A DNA stretch of 64,000 nucleotides from Rhizobium sp. Pop5 (GCF_024721175.1 NZ_CP099399.1:1674001-1738000), one strand, 5' to 3'. Shown: positions 36,550 through 45,196, counted from the first letter of the stretch. The notes: generated by a model from the sequence alone, not told the origin. Program-made: numbers and translations.

Positions 36550-37647
36550 TCAGCGCGCGGCGGATCTTGCCTGCTGGCGCTTTGCAGAAGCAAGGATCGA
36601 CTCCTGCGTCAGCCCGTCATTGCGCACCATGACCGCGTCGAAAGCGAGATCGACTGTCACCGTCCTCACCTCTTCGCTCTGATAGCCGAGCGCAAGCGAT
36701 CCCCCGCCATAGGGGCGCTCATAGGGCATGGGGCCGATTTCCGGCAGCACGACCATCTGGTCGAAGGCCTGCATCGCATTTCCCGAGGGTGCAGACGGCG
36801 CGACCAGGACGTGGGCAGCCGGCGCGAGTGCGGGCGCTGCATTGTAGCGGGCGCTGGGCGTCGAACCTGCATAGGAGGTCGCCGACATCGGCACCGGTAC
36901 GTTGGCGGGCGTCTCGTAATCTTCGGCGCTCTGCAGTTGGTCGCGGGTGATCTTGCGGCTGTTGGAGGCGACCATCACGCCGGTTGCGATCTGGCCTTCC
37001 GGATTGATCCCCGGAAGGCGGCTGCCCTTCGGCGCGTAGGATGCCATGAGATATGGCATGTCATGGCCGTCCATACGGGCGCGGCCGACATATTGCACGC
37101 GCACTTTGCCGGTGCCGCTGTGCTGCAGATCCAGCATGTCGGCGGTCTTGTTGGAAAGATCGATGATACGGCCTTCGTGATAGGGGCCGCGATCGTTGAC
37201 GCGCACGACAATGGATGAGCCGTTTTCGAGATTGGTGACGCGCGCATAACTCGGCAGCGGGAAAGTCGGATGGGCGGCCGAAAGATGCATCTGGTCGTAG
37301 ACTTCGCCGTTTGCCGTCAGGCGCCCGTGAAAAGCCGACCCGTACCAGGAGGCGACACCGACCTTGTTATAGGCGAAGTCTTCCTTCGGGTAATACCACT
37401 TGCCCTTCACCTCGTAGGGGTTGCCAACCATGTAGCGGCCGCCGCCCTTCGGGATATTGTTGCCGGTGGCGACCCGCGGGCTCGCTTTCACGCCATATTC
37501 GGATTCGGAAAAATATTCTTTGCCGTGGGCTCTTTTCTTCGGAACCGCCTGTGTCGTGCCGCATGCTGCAACCGTCGCGCACATCGCCGATATTGCCAGC
37601 CACCGCGCTGTCGTTGCGAATGACGCCGCCCCGTATTCCAGTTTCAT
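36550..37647 (-). CDS. rlpA: RlpA-like lipoprotein lytic transglycosylase
   Basis: Septal-ring RlpA family protein, 365 residues from the ATG at 37647 (in-frame ATGs also at 37665 and 37698). The N-terminus has a lipoprotein signal with lipobox VAAC followed by GTT. The double-psi beta-barrel lies at about residues 95-190: GVASWYGSAFHGRLTANGE, then RVNDRGPY and RIIDLSNKTADML. No C-terminal SPOR domain is recognisable; the tail is Ala/Pro/Ser-rich. RlpA proteins cleave denuded peptidoglycan at septa in some species. A CtrA-like TTAA-N7-TTAG motif lies about 75 bp upstream. Confidence 0.9.
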   Translation of the reverse strand: MKLEYGAASFATTARWLAISAMCATVAACGTTQAVPKKRAHGKEYFSESEYGVKASPRVATGNNIPKGGGRYMVGNPYEVKGKWYYPKEDFAYNKVGVASWYGSAFHGRLTANGEVYDQMHLSAAHPTFPLPSYARVTNLENGSSIVVRVNDRGPYHEGRIIDLSNKTADMLDLQHSGTGKVRVQYVGRARMDGHDMPYLMASYAPKGSRLPGINPEGQIATGVMVASNSRKITRDQLQSAEDYETPANVPVPMSATSYAGSTPSARYNAAPALAPAAHVLVAPSAPSGNAMQAFDQMVVLPEIGPMPYERPYGGGSLALGYQSEEVRTVTVDLAFDAVMVRNDGLTQESILASAKRQQARSAAR

Positions 37648-37719
37648 ATGTCCCACGCCGCTCATATGGTTAAGGAACGCTGCCCGATAATGGGTCAATA
37701 GCGCCTTATTCCCACCCGC

Positions 37720-37734
37720 CTAACGATAGCTTAA
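37720..37734 (-). promoter_or_regulatory. CtrA-like motif upstream of rlpA
   Basis: On the minus strand the sequence reads TTAA-GCTATCG-TTAG, one base off the CtrA consensus TTAA-N7-TTAA. It lies about 75-85 bp upstream of the rlpA start. Confidence 0.3.
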
Positions 37735-38056
37735 TCTTGCTGTCATCGTGGCAAATTTACGAACGATTTCGCAGCGATAGCAACAATTCTAATGATTATG
37801 GTTTATAAATTGCTAACGTCGGTCCCGCCGCCCTGCCCTGTCACCGCCGCAAAGATGCTCGAAGTCGTCGTGCCGAAGCGAGGCACATGGTAAACGGTTG
37901 GCCGCGTTCGCACAGCTGAAAAGCGCCAGATTCAAGGCTGCAGTCGCCGGCGCGGGTTTCGTTCTGTGGTGGTTTGCAGATGGATTTGACACGTCTAAGT
38001 TAGAGCAGGCAGTAGCCAACTCGGCCTGAGTTCCCTTGGTGCGTGTGTTTTGTTGC

Positions 38057-38085
38057 TTGACTCAAAGGGAGGTGGAAAGTTTATT
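38057..38085 (+). promoter_or_regulatory. Sigma-70-like promoter of the VCBS-type gene
   Basis: TTGACT (38057-38062), 17-bp spacer, TTTATT (38080-38085). This would start transcription near 38092 and give a leader of about 55 nt. The leader contains a GC-rich stem-loop (CGGGC ... GCCCG). An outer 8-bp inverted repeat, GTGGAAAG (38072-38079) with CTTTCCAC (38117-38124), spans the spacer and leader. Confidence 0.6.
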
Positions 38086-38145
38086 TGCGGGCGTTCGGGG
38101 TAGAAGCCCGGCGTCCTTTCCACGCTCATCTTTAGGGGACGAGCC

Positions 38146-38967
38146 ATGGCAAATCACAAACCAGCAGTGCCTAGCGTATTGACCCACGACTACTCACCAA
38201 TGGAAGCCATTGAAGGAAGCCTTCTCGACAATGCGTCAGATCCAGATGGAGACCTGCTTCAGGTTCAGTTCGTCAACGGTCTGAGAATTCCCAACAAAGC
38301 CGGTGAGCCCGGATTTCTTACGATCGAGGGCGAACACGGAACCCTGACGATCTCGGCAGACGGCAGCTATACCTACACGGTCAATGATCCAGCAAGTCTT
38401 GAGCCAGGTGAAGCCTTCTCAGAGAAATTCTCGTTCAAGATCTCCGATGGAAAAGGCGGTGCCGACGTCGCCGATTTCAACATCGCCGTCCAAGCGCCTC
38501 CGCAAGGGCTGTATTCCATCGATTTCGAGAACGCCCCCAAGGAATATCCAGGGCAATCGGATATTGCTTCGGGTTATGCCGGCTTCAAGTTTGGCGATAA
38601 GATCGACGGTAATCTATGGGCCGTCGCTGAAGCGGGTGGCAACGAGTACGTCGTCAGCAATCCCTACAATCCCTTTTTCGACCGCGTTGACGGCAAGCTC
38701 TTCACGGTCGAGGGCGTCGACGTCGCCACCGTTTTTGATGCCGGTTACGAAGGCGTAGATGCTCTCGTTACCTTCGAGGGCTACATCGGTGGCAATAAGG
38801 TGAGCGAGATGGCCGTAACGGTCTATGGAGACACCATTGCCGATGGCCAGCATATTTCATTGGAGGCGCTCGGAGCCGTCGACTTCATCCGCTTCGATAT
38901 CGCGCCTGAAACGGAGCCTACAGGCTTTCCACAGCTCGCCTTCGACAACTTCACCGTCCTTGTGTGA
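38146..38967 (+). CDS. VCBS/cadherin-like beta-sandwich protein, probably secreted
   Basis: 273-residue acidic protein without Sec signal. Residues 15-118 match a VCBS/tandem-95 type Ig-like module: NASDPDGDLLQVQFVNG, then HGTLTISADGSYTYTVND and FSFKISDGKGGADVADF. Residues 125-273 form a second, probably beta-sandwich domain beginning YSIDFENAPKEYPG and ending LAFDNFTVLV. Such modules occur in type I-secreted adhesins and surface proteins, but no RTX repeat is present. AGGGGA precedes the ATG. It is a single-gene unit with its own promoter. Function unknown. Confidence 0.78.
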   Translation: MANHKPAVPSVLTHDYSPMEAIEGSLLDNASDPDGDLLQVQFVNGLRIPNKAGEPGFLTIEGEHGTLTISADGSYTYTVNDPASLEPGEAFSEKFSFKISDGKGGADVADFNIAVQAPPQGLYSIDFENAPKEYPGQSDIASGYAGFKFGDKIDGNLWAVAEAGGNEYVVSNPYNPFFDRVDGKLFTVEGVDVATVFDAGYEGVDALVTFEGYIGGNKVSEMAVTVYGDTIADGQHISLEALGAVDFIRFDIAPETEPTGFPQLAFDNFTVLV

Positions 38968-39192
38968 CCATAGCCGAGAAGCGGCCGTCGAGGCCGTTTC
39001 TCCAGCCTTTCCGAGCGTTAGGCAGCCGATTTGATCCTCTGTGCGGTGATACGTTGAACGCTGCAGAACAAGTTGACGCTGCGATCAAAGCTGCTACAAA
39101 GCCCGCCAGCAAGTGAATGGGTAGCAAATCGGTAGAAACACCGATCCAAAAGAAACACCGAAACGGAATTTCTTTGGGCTTTCCAATTGCCT
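38968..39192. other. Non-coding stretch before tRNA-Ser
   Basis: 225 bp with no supported gene. The promoter of the tRNA presumably lies here, but no hexamers stand out. Confidence 0.4.
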
Positions 39193-39282
39193 GGAAGAGT
39201 GTCCGAGTGGTTTAAGGAACCGGTCTTGAAAACCGGCGTGCGGGAAACCGTACCGTGGGTTCGAATCCCACCTCTTCCGCCA
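39193..39282 (+). tRNA. tRNA-Ser (anticodon UGA)
   Basis: Ninety nucleotides from GGAAGAG to an encoded CCA. The acceptor stem GGAAGAG pairs with CTCTTCC (39272-39278), the discriminator is G and CCA is 39280-39282. The anticodon loop CTTGAAA presents TGA at 39227-39229. The long variable arm (GCGTGCGGGAAACCGTACC) is typical of class II serine tRNA. The T-loop GTTCGAATC is intact. Confidence 0.97.
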
Positions 39283-39412
39283 GTTTATCGCGCATAAGTG
39301 ATTGAATTATCTTATATTTTCATCCTGAAGTGAAGTCTCGATCCCAGCCGATCTCTCAAGCGTCCCATACGGCGCCGGGGCATCCCTCCTGCAGTGATCG
39401 GTTGAAGCTTGA

Positions 39413-39502
39413 TCATGAGAAGTATGAATATACCAGGGCGCCGATGGAGCCCCAGAATATAAGCGGCGTAAGTATCATTGCCACAACGAAAATCTTGGTC
39501 AC
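39413..39502 (-). CDS. Candidate 29-residue membrane protein
   Basis: Very short gene reading leftward from a GTG at 39502 to TGA at 39413. GGAG lies seven bases before the GTG. The peptide begins MTKIFVVAMILTPLIFW and ends GALVYSYFS, one continuous membrane helix with a positive N-terminus. There is no known family assignment. It lies between tRNA-Ser and the 3' end of the MFS gene. Support is the RBS spacing and the clean hydrophobic helix; expression is unproven. Confidence 0.4.
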   Translation of the reverse strand: MTKIFVVAMILTPLIFWGSIGALVYSYFS

Positions 39503-39627
39503 TGAAAAACTCCGAAACGCCAACCGGAGCGCAAAGAACTATTGCAGTGACCGACGCTTTGGTATGGGCACGAAGTCCAGGATGGATCGGACCTTGGTCT
39601 CAGTCCTGTAAGCGGAAACGTCTCCAG

Positions 39628-41055
39628 CTACCCGATCTCGAGTGCCCGGCGGCGCAGGTAAGTCCGGGCCGCGAGGGCGAGCGCGGCGGCGATCAGCGCG
39701 GCTGCGACGGCGAAGGTGGTCCGCATGCCTGACGCAACGGCTTCGGGATCCGCGATAGTGGCCTCCGATGTGGCCGAGGCGAGCGCAAACACGGCTCCCA
39801 TGAGAGATGCACCGGTGATCAGTCCGAGATTGCGCGACAGGTTGAGCATGCCCGAAATGACGCCGCGCTGCTCGGGACGGACGTCCATCATGACGGTCGT
39901 ATTGTTGCCGGCCTGGAACAATTGATAGCCCGGTGTCAGGATAGCGATGGCAGCGATGTAGCCGGCAATACCGGGCAGCACGGTGAGCGCGATGGAGCCG
40001 GCTGCCATGGCGGCGAGCCCGGTGATAACCATGAATGGCGCTCCCAGACGGTCGACCAGGCGACCGGCGGGAACACCGCTCAGGGTGGAGATGACAGGGC
40101 CGATCGACATGACGATTCCGACCAGCGCTTCGTCGAGACCGAGCGAACGCGAAAGGTAGAACGGGGCAACCACCAGCGTCGCCATCATCACCGTCGAAAC
40201 GAGTGCATTGATGGTCAGGCTGGCGCCCATCACCGGATTGCGGAACGCCGCCAATCGAATCAGCGGCGAAGTCGTTCTCGCCTCGATGAACACGAAGAAA
40301 CCGGCGCCGAAGGCGGCGGCCAGCAGCAGAGCCGCATTCAGCGGACCAAACCTGCCGTGTCCGATCGTCATCGCCAGCGCATAGGCCGACAGCGTCAGGG
40401 CCAGCAGCAATGTGCCCGCAATGTCGAATCCTGCCCGATCGGTATTTTCTCTACTGCTTTCGACGGGCAGATGGCGGTAGGCGAGGACGAAGGTCAACAG
40501 GCCGAGCGGCGCGTTGATGAGGAAGATGGCCGGCCAGCCGAATCCCGCGATCAAGACGCCTCCGAGCGATGGGCCGAGAGCGGTGCCGATCGCCGACATC
40601 GTTCCGAGCAGCCCCATGGCGCTGCCGGTCCTCGCCGTCGGCACCGTCTCGCCGACAAAGGCCATCGTCAGAGCCATCATGATGGCCGCGCCCAAGCCCT
40701 GCAAGGCGCGCGCGGCAAACAGCGTCCATAGTGTCGGCGCGAGACCGCACAGGACGGAAGCCAGCGTGAAGAGCAGGATGCCCATGAGCAGCAGCCGTCT
40801 GCGGCCGATCGTGTCGCCGAGCCGTCCGACGCTGACGATCGAGGTGGTAATAGCAAGGAGATAGGCGAGCACAATCCACTGAACGTCCTGGAAAGCGGCA
40901 TCAAACGCCTGCGCCAAAGACGGCAGGGCGACATTGGCGATGCTGGTGCCGAGCGACGGCAGCAGCATGGTCAGGGAAAGGCTGGCGAGCGCCCATCGGA
41001 CGGAACGTGTTCGTTCCGTATCTGCCTCGTCGCCTTCCGCAATAATCGGTTTCAT
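39628..41055 (-). CDS. MFS drug-efflux-type transporter (DHA2/EmrB-QacA)
   Basis: Major facilitator transporter with the 14-helix DHA2 layout, 475 residues. Motif A-type loop GRLGDTIGRRRLLLMGI follows helix 2, motif C-like GLLGTMSAIGTALGPSLGG lies in helix 5, and the second half repeats the pattern (GRLVDRLGAPFMV). These proteins export toxic compounds by proton antiport in the inner membrane. A LysR regulator is divergent 141 bp away and probably controls it. The substrate is unknown. Confidence 0.92.
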   Translation of the reverse strand: MKPIIAEGDEADTERTRSVRWALASLSLTMLLPSLGTSIANVALPSLAQAFDAAFQDVQWIVLAYLLAITTSIVSVGRLGDTIGRRRLLLMGILLFTLASVLCGLAPTLWTLFAARALQGLGAAIMMALTMAFVGETVPTARTGSAMGLLGTMSAIGTALGPSLGGVLIAGFGWPAIFLINAPLGLLTFVLAYRHLPVESSRENTDRAGFDIAGTLLLALTLSAYALAMTIGHGRFGPLNAALLLAAAFGAGFFVFIEARTTSPLIRLAAFRNPVMGASLTINALVSTVMMATLVVAPFYLSRSLGLDEALVGIVMSIGPVISTLSGVPAGRLVDRLGAPFMVITGLAAMAAGSIALTVLPGIAGYIAAIAILTPGYQLFQAGNNTTVMMDVRPEQRGVISGMLNLSRNLGLITGASLMGAVFALASATSEATIADPEAVASGMRTTFAVAAALIAAALALAARTYLRRRALEIG

Positions 41056-41196
41056 CGTGACCTCTGTTTTTTCGCGGCTCCTGGATGGAGCCGCCGAAAA
41101 CCTAGTGCTCGATCTGGTGTGGCGGAAGCCGCACTATTTGCACTTCATTCATGCGTTTGACGCCACATCACGATCAAACCATGTTATGACGGACGA

Positions 41197-42093
41197 ATGT
41201 CGACACCCGATCTCAACCTGCTGGTCACCCTTGATGTGCTGCTTGCGGAAGGCAGCGTTGCGCGCGCGGCGCGAAGGTTGCGGCTCAGCCCGTCGGCGAT
41301 GAGCCGGGCGCTGGCGCGACTGCGCGAAACGACGGGCGATCCGCTGCTGGTCCGGGCCGGACGCGGTCTGGTCCCCACGCCCCGCGCGCTCGAGCTGCGC
41401 GAGAAGGTCGGCCGGATCGTCGAGGAGGCACAAGCGGTTCTCCGCCCGGCCGAGGCGCTCGACCTTGAGCGGTTGGTCCGAACCTTCACACTGCGCACCA
41501 GCGAAGGTTTCGTCGAGAACTTCGGACCCGTCCTCATCGAGCGGGTCAACAGACAAGCGCCCGGCGTGCGGCTGTGCTTCATGCAGAAACCGGACAAGGA
41601 CAGCGCGCCTTTGCGCGACGGCACCGTCGATCTGGAAACCGGGGTCGTCGACGAGACGACCGGGCCGGAGGTGCGGGCGCAAGCCCTGTTCCGCGACCGC
41701 TTCGTCGGTGTCGTGCGGACAGGACATCCACTTTGCCAAGGCGAGATCACGCCGTCTCGCTATGCGGCCGGCCGGCACATCTCCGTGTCGCGACGCGGGC
41801 TCGACAGAGGAGCGATCGACGACGCTCTTGATCTGCTCGGGCTGGAACGGCAGATCGCCACGATCGTCGGCGGCTTTTCGACTGCGCTGGCTCTCGTCCG
41901 CGCTTCAGACCTGATTGCCAGCGTTCCCGAACGGCATACCGAAGCGCTGCGGGTGGGCATGCATAGTTTCCCCCTGCCCGTCTCCGCACGGGATATCACC
42001 GTTTCGCTGCTCTGGCATCCGAGGATGGATGCCGATCCCGCGCATCGCTGGCTGCGCGAATGTGTTCGGGACACCTGCGCGGCGATTGGTTGA
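41197..42093 (+). CDS. LysR-family regulator, probable controller of the MFS gene
   Basis: LysR-type regulator, 298 residues. The N-terminal helix-turn-helix is LLAEGSVARAARRLRLSPSA then MSRALARLRETTGDPLLVRA, and the C-terminal effector domain contains RDGTVDLETGVVDETTGPE. It is close to the NodD/PcpR-like subgroup that starts with TPDLNLLVTLDVL. It is divergent from the MFS exporter, which suggests that it senses the exported compound and controls the exporter. Confidence 0.92.
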   Translation: MSTPDLNLLVTLDVLLAEGSVARAARRLRLSPSAMSRALARLRETTGDPLLVRAGRGLVPTPRALELREKVGRIVEEAQAVLRPAEALDLERLVRTFTLRTSEGFVENFGPVLIERVNRQAPGVRLCFMQKPDKDSAPLRDGTVDLETGVVDETTGPEVRAQALFRDRFVGVVRTGHPLCQGEITPSRYAAGRHISVSRRGLDRGAIDDALDLLGLERQIATIVGGFSTALALVRASDLIASVPERHTEALRVGMHSFPLPVSARDITVSLLWHPRMDADPAHRWLRECVRDTCAAIG

Positions 42094-42225
42094 GGAGAGT
42101 GGTGATTTGCGCGAAGGAGGTAATGCTCCGCCCATCCCGATTTCTTGTCATATAAGCACGTTCGAAAGATTGCTATTGTACCTTCACCGATCGACGGCAG
42201 ACACATTCACCCCACGGAGGATACG

Positions 42226-42342
42226 ATGCATATCATCTGGGACTTTCTGACGATTCTGCTGACCATCGGCTCGCTCTATGGCGGTCGCGAATATCGAATC
42301 ATTCGCGCCCGTGCCCGCGCCCAGAACTGGGGCAATTTCTGA
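42226..42342 (+). CDS. Candidate 38-residue membrane protein
   Basis: Short gene from ATG 42226 to TGA 42342. GGAGG lies five bases upstream, an unusually strong site. The peptide begins MHIIWDFLTILLTIGSLYGG (one membrane helix) and ends in a basic tail (RIIRARARAQNWGNF). A longer reading from 42145 lacks an RBS. A strong intrinsic terminator follows at 42471, consistent with an expressed unit. No family is recognised. Confidence 0.5.
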   Translation: MHIIWDFLTILLTIGSLYGGREYRIIRARARAQNWGNF

Positions 42343-42470
42343 TTTGATTTCTGCGGCCGCTGCCCGGGCGCCCTCGGTCACGGTCCCGTAGAACGACGTA
42401 GGGTCATGCACCCACAGTGCATTGCTTGCTAAAAAGACGGCTTCTGTCCGTCATTCTCTCTGTTAGTTTA

Positions 42471-42500
42471 GGCCCGCCTTACCCCAGGCGGGTCTTTTTT
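42471..42500 (+). terminator. Intrinsic terminator preceding the group II intron
   Basis: Stem CCCGCCT (42473-42479) with AGGCGGG (42486-42492), extended by two more pairs, then TCTTTTTT. The intron begins a few bases after the T-run. Confidence 0.85.
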
Positions 42501-42502
42501 GT

Positions 42503-44434
42503 GTGCGCCAGGCATGGCGCGTGGTGCGAGAGCACCGTTTGACCGGGATGGTATCCGGTTGATGACTTGGAGGTGAAAGTCCTCTGCAGGCCCTGGTGAT
42601 GGGAACTGCTAGCCGAACAACAAGGGCGTCGTTGCAAGGCGAGGTCTGAAGGAAGTTGTAAGCAAAGTGCCGGCCTGACGAACAGGAAACGCATATGAGG
42701 CGACCGCATCCGGACGAAGGTGCACAAATGCCTGAAGTCCAATATCACCCGGAGGATGCGGCCGTAGATGCGACAGGTATATGGCACGAAGGTCACGCGT
42801 CTTACCCTGGGAGACCTGCCGACCTGCCCCTGGTTTCAGGTGTGCTACCGGCGTCGCGAGGCGTCGGGATGGGGCGGCAGGGGTCAGCAGAAGCCGTATT
42901 AGCCGACCAAGCGGTGAAGGGCCGAACATTGAGTGCCGGACGGAGGCCGGTCTTTCGATGGTGAGGACAGACGCAGAAGACGGGGCTGAGACGCCCCGTG
43001 CCCATGCTGAGAGCAGCGGCCGGAAGCCGCGAGGGCAGGCATTGGGTGCATCAGACACCACGGCAGGGCCGGGATCCTCTCGACCGGAGGCGAATGAGCG
43101 ACTGATGGAGGCGATCCTCAGCCGCGAGAACATGATGGCGGCTTACCGCCGGGTGGTGGCGAACAAGGGTGCGCCGGGTATCGATAAGATGTCTGTCGAG
43201 CAATTGAAGCCATACCTTGCGGAGCATTGGCCGCGCATCAGAGAAGACCTGCTGGCGGACCGCTACAGACCGACGCCGGTGCGTGGGGTGGAAATCCCCA
43301 AGCCTGGCGGCAAAGGGATGCGGCAATTGGGCATCCCGACGGTCCTGGACCGACTCATCCAGCAGGCGATGCATCAGGTGCTGATGCCGATCTTCGACCC
43401 GGACTTCTCTGCTTCCTCCTACGGCTTCCGGCCGGGGCGGAGCGCCCACGACGCGGTTCTTGCCGCCCGGTCTTATGTGGCCGGCGGCCGTCGCTTTGTG
43501 GTCGATCTTGATTTGGAGAAGTTCTTCGACCGAGTGAACCACGATGTCTTGATGGCACGCGTGGCACGCAAAATCGGAGACACGCAGGTGCTGCGGTTGA
43601 TCCGCCGTTACCTGCAGGCTGGGCTGATGACGGGCGGGATCGTAACGGCACGCAGCGAAGGCACGCCGCAAGGCGGTCCACTCTCGCCGCTGCTGTCAAA
43701 TATCCTGCTCGACGATCTCGACAAGGAATTGGAGCGGCGCGGTCATGCCTTCTGCCGCTACGCCGACGACTGCAACGTCTATGTACGTTCGCAGCATGCC
43801 GGCGAGCGGGTCATGGCCTCGCTCACCTGCTTCCTTACCGAACGGCTGAAGCTCACGGTCAATGGCGCGAAGAGTGCCGTGGACCGTCCATGGAAGCGTA
43901 CCTTCCTCGGCTACACCATGACCGCCCACAAGGCGCCGCGTCTGCGGATCGCGGCGTCGAGCGTGGCGCGGTTCAGGGGCAAGCTGAAGGCTGCCTTCCG
44001 TGCCGGGCGCGGTCGCGCCCTTGGCGCCACCATCAAAGACCTTACCCCGATCCTGCATGGCTGGATTGCTTACTTCCGGCTGACCGACAGTAAGGGGATT
44101 CTCGAGGACCTTGATGGCTGGCTGCGGCGCAGGTTGCGCTGCATCCTGTGGCGGCAATGGAAGAAACCGGCCACGCGCGCTATGCGGTTGAGGCAACGAG
44201 GACTGACGGAACAGCGTGCCCGTGACTCGGCGGGGAACGGCCACGGCCCTTGGTGGAATGCCGGGGCCAGCCACATGAACGACGCCTTCCGAAAAGCCTT
44301 CTTCGAACAGCTGGGGCTAGTCTCACTCCAACAGGAACTCCGACGCCTAAACCACACTCGATGAACCGCCGTGTACGGAACCGTTCGCACGGTGGTGTGG
44401 GAGGAGGGTGCCGCAAGGCTCCCTCCTACCCGAT
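42503..44434 (+). mobile_element. Group II intron, probably class C
   Basis: Self-splicing retroelement of about 1.93 kb. The 5' end is GTGCGCC, forming a stem with GGCGC; the 3' part holds a domain V-like hairpin (ACCGCCGTGTACGG ... CGCACGGTGGT, about 44363-44396) containing the CGC triad known from class C introns, then a domain VI-like stem ending CCCGAT. Inside is one reverse transcriptase/maturase gene. It sits immediately after an intrinsic terminator with left flank TTGT and right flank T, the pattern known for class C introns. The junctions are assigned by eye and could shift by two bases at the 5' end. Confidence 0.8.
42958..44364 (+). CDS. Group II intron reverse transcriptase/maturase
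   Basis: Intron-encoded protein, 468 residues from the ATG at 42958. Reverse-transcriptase blocks are visible: [75 protein letters not shown], and the catalytic [11 protein letters not shown]. The maturase domain X region contains [14 protein letters not shown]. No HNH endonuclease domain follows, as expected for class C. It would assist splicing and reverse-transcribe the intron into new sites. The TGA overlaps the start of domain V. Earlier in-frame codons back to 42781 lie in the structured RNA part and are unlikely to be translated. Confidence 0.93.
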   Translation: MVRTDAEDGAETPRAHAESSGRKPRGQALGASDTTAGPGSSRPEANERLMEAILSRENMMAAYRRVVANKGAPGIDKMSVEQLKPYLAEHWPRIREDLLADRYRPTPVRGVEIPKPGGKGMRQLGIPTVLDRLIQQAMHQVLMPIFDPDFSASSYGFRPGRSAHDAVLAARSYVAGGRRFVVDLDLEKFFDRVNHDVLMARVARKIGDTQVLRLIRRYLQAGLMTGGIVTARSEGTPQGGPLSPLLSNILLDDLDKELERRGHAFCRYADDCNVYVRSQHAGERVMASLTCFLTERLKLTVNGAKSAVDRPWKRTFLGYTMTAHKAPRLRIAASSVARFRGKLKAAFRAGRGRALGATIKDLTPILHGWIAYFRLTDSKGILEDLDGWLRRRLRCILWRQWKKPATRAMRLRQRGLTEQRARDSAGNGHGPWWNAGASHMNDAFRKAFFEQLGLVSLQQELRRLNHTR

Positions 44435-44480
44435 TAAAGGGGCGGCCGGCCACATAATCGGCGGCCACGCCGTCGCTGGA

Positions 44481-44636
44481 CTACTTCTTGGCGCCGGCAG
44501 AAAGCACCCGATGTGTCGCATTGTCCAATGCGTGGCTTGTCTCCTGCCCATCCTTCTTCAGTCCGCGCGCAGTGTTGCCGCAGCCGGAAAGCGTGAGCAG
44601 GCAAATGCAGGCAAGGGCGATGGCAGCTTTTGGCAT
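44481..44636 (-). CDS. Entericidin-like small lipoprotein
   Basis: 51-residue lipoprotein of the entericidin A/B type. Signal MPKAAIALACICLLTLSGC carries the lipobox LSGC with the modified Cys at residue 19, followed by GNTARGLKKDGQETSHALDN. The start at 44636 has GGGGAAA seven bases upstream; an in-frame start at 44696 adds a stretch that is not signal-like. Entericidins are small envelope lipoproteins, in E. coli a toxin-antidote pair under stress control; here only one copy is seen. It is convergent with the intron's right end. Confidence 0.8.
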   Translation of the reverse strand: MPKAAIALACICLLTLSGCGNTARGLKKDGQETSHALDNATHRVLSAGAKK

Positions 44637-44995
44637 CAATGTTTCCCCGATTGAATTGCGATCTGAAAACAATGATGCAATCGCCGCCAAAATCAATCCG
44701 CCGAAAGGCGGTGGGATGGTGCGAAAATCTCACCACGCGAATTTATATTGAAAATCTGTGCGCTATTGAAGCGGTACCCTGAACTGCCGTCACAAACCCG
44801 AGCCTGGGACGCAATGCTTGCGGATTAATTGGTATTGATCGATCAAGTTTACTTCATTGAAGCAAATTTTGACTGTAAAGAAATAGGTTTTCTTGTAATT
44901 AAGAGAGCTAATACCATTAACGAGCGTATTATTGTTCAACACATGCCAGATCTATTGGTTTTTGTAATGTTTAAAATTTTACTTAAATTCCACAT

Positions 44996-45010
44996 TTAAC
45001 TATCTGTTAA
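44996..45010. promoter_or_regulatory. CtrA-like box TTAA-N7-TTAA
   Basis: TTAACTATCTGTTAA is a perfect match to the full CtrA consensus of alphaproteobacteria. It lies just upstream of the -35 hexamer of the promoter at 45019, an activator position. Confidence 0.5.
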
Positions 45011-45018
45011 TAATAATC

Positions 45019-45046
45019 TTGCGCAACGTCCGCTTCCGCTTATGAT
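45019..45046 (+). promoter_or_regulatory. Promoter of the small gene at 45071
   Basis: TTGCGC (45019-45024), 16-bp spacer, TATGAT (45041-45046). Transcription would start near 45053, leaving a leader of about 18 nt that contains the ribosome-binding site GGGAGAG. Confidence 0.6.
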
Positions 45047-45070
45047 TTACTCAAAACGGGAGAGAAAAAG

Positions 45071-45187
45071 ATGTTCAGCAAAAGCCTGATCATGCCTTTC
45101 GGCTTCGCGATGCTTGCCATCGCCGGGCTTCTGTTCCAGCTCGCCTCTTATGCGCTGGAGACGCCAATCACCCAGCTTTATCCGTGA
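45071..45187 (+). CDS. Candidate 38-residue membrane protein with complete transcription unit
   Basis: Short gene from ATG 45071 to TGA 45187 with GGGAGAG about 6-7 bases upstream. The peptide begins MFSKSLIMPFGFAMLAIAG and ends YALETPITQLYP: one membrane helix with a short polar tail. It is flanked by a good promoter (45019-45046), a CtrA-like box and an intrinsic terminator (45197-45224). No known family is recognised. The full set of signals makes a real gene likely, although the coding evidence is short. Confidence 0.6.
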   Translation: MFSKSLIMPFGFAMLAIAGLLFQLASYALETPITQLYP

Positions 45188-45196
45188 ATGCTGTTT

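Larger units (their letters stand above)
37648..38145. other. Intergenic region of 498 bp between rlpA and the VCBS-type gene
   Basis: No gene is supported on either strand. It holds a CtrA-like motif near rlpA (37720-37734), an AT-rich segment at about 37735-37820, and at the right the promoter and leader of the 38146 gene. Confidence 0.6.
44637..45070. other. AT-rich regulatory stretch of 434 bp
   Basis: Much more AT-rich than its surroundings, particularly 44820-45015. No gene is supported. It holds a 12-bp palindrome TTGATCGATCAA (44835-44846), a CtrA-like box (44996-45010) and the promoter of the small gene at 45071. Confidence 0.6.

Noticed and set aside
39330..39611. 93-codon plus-strand frame after tRNA-Ser
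   Set aside because: No RBS, no protein-like pattern; the opposite strand holds a better small-gene candidate.
39193..39700. tRNA-Ser as an integration site
   Set aside because: No integrase gene and no repeated tRNA 3' end were seen downstream.
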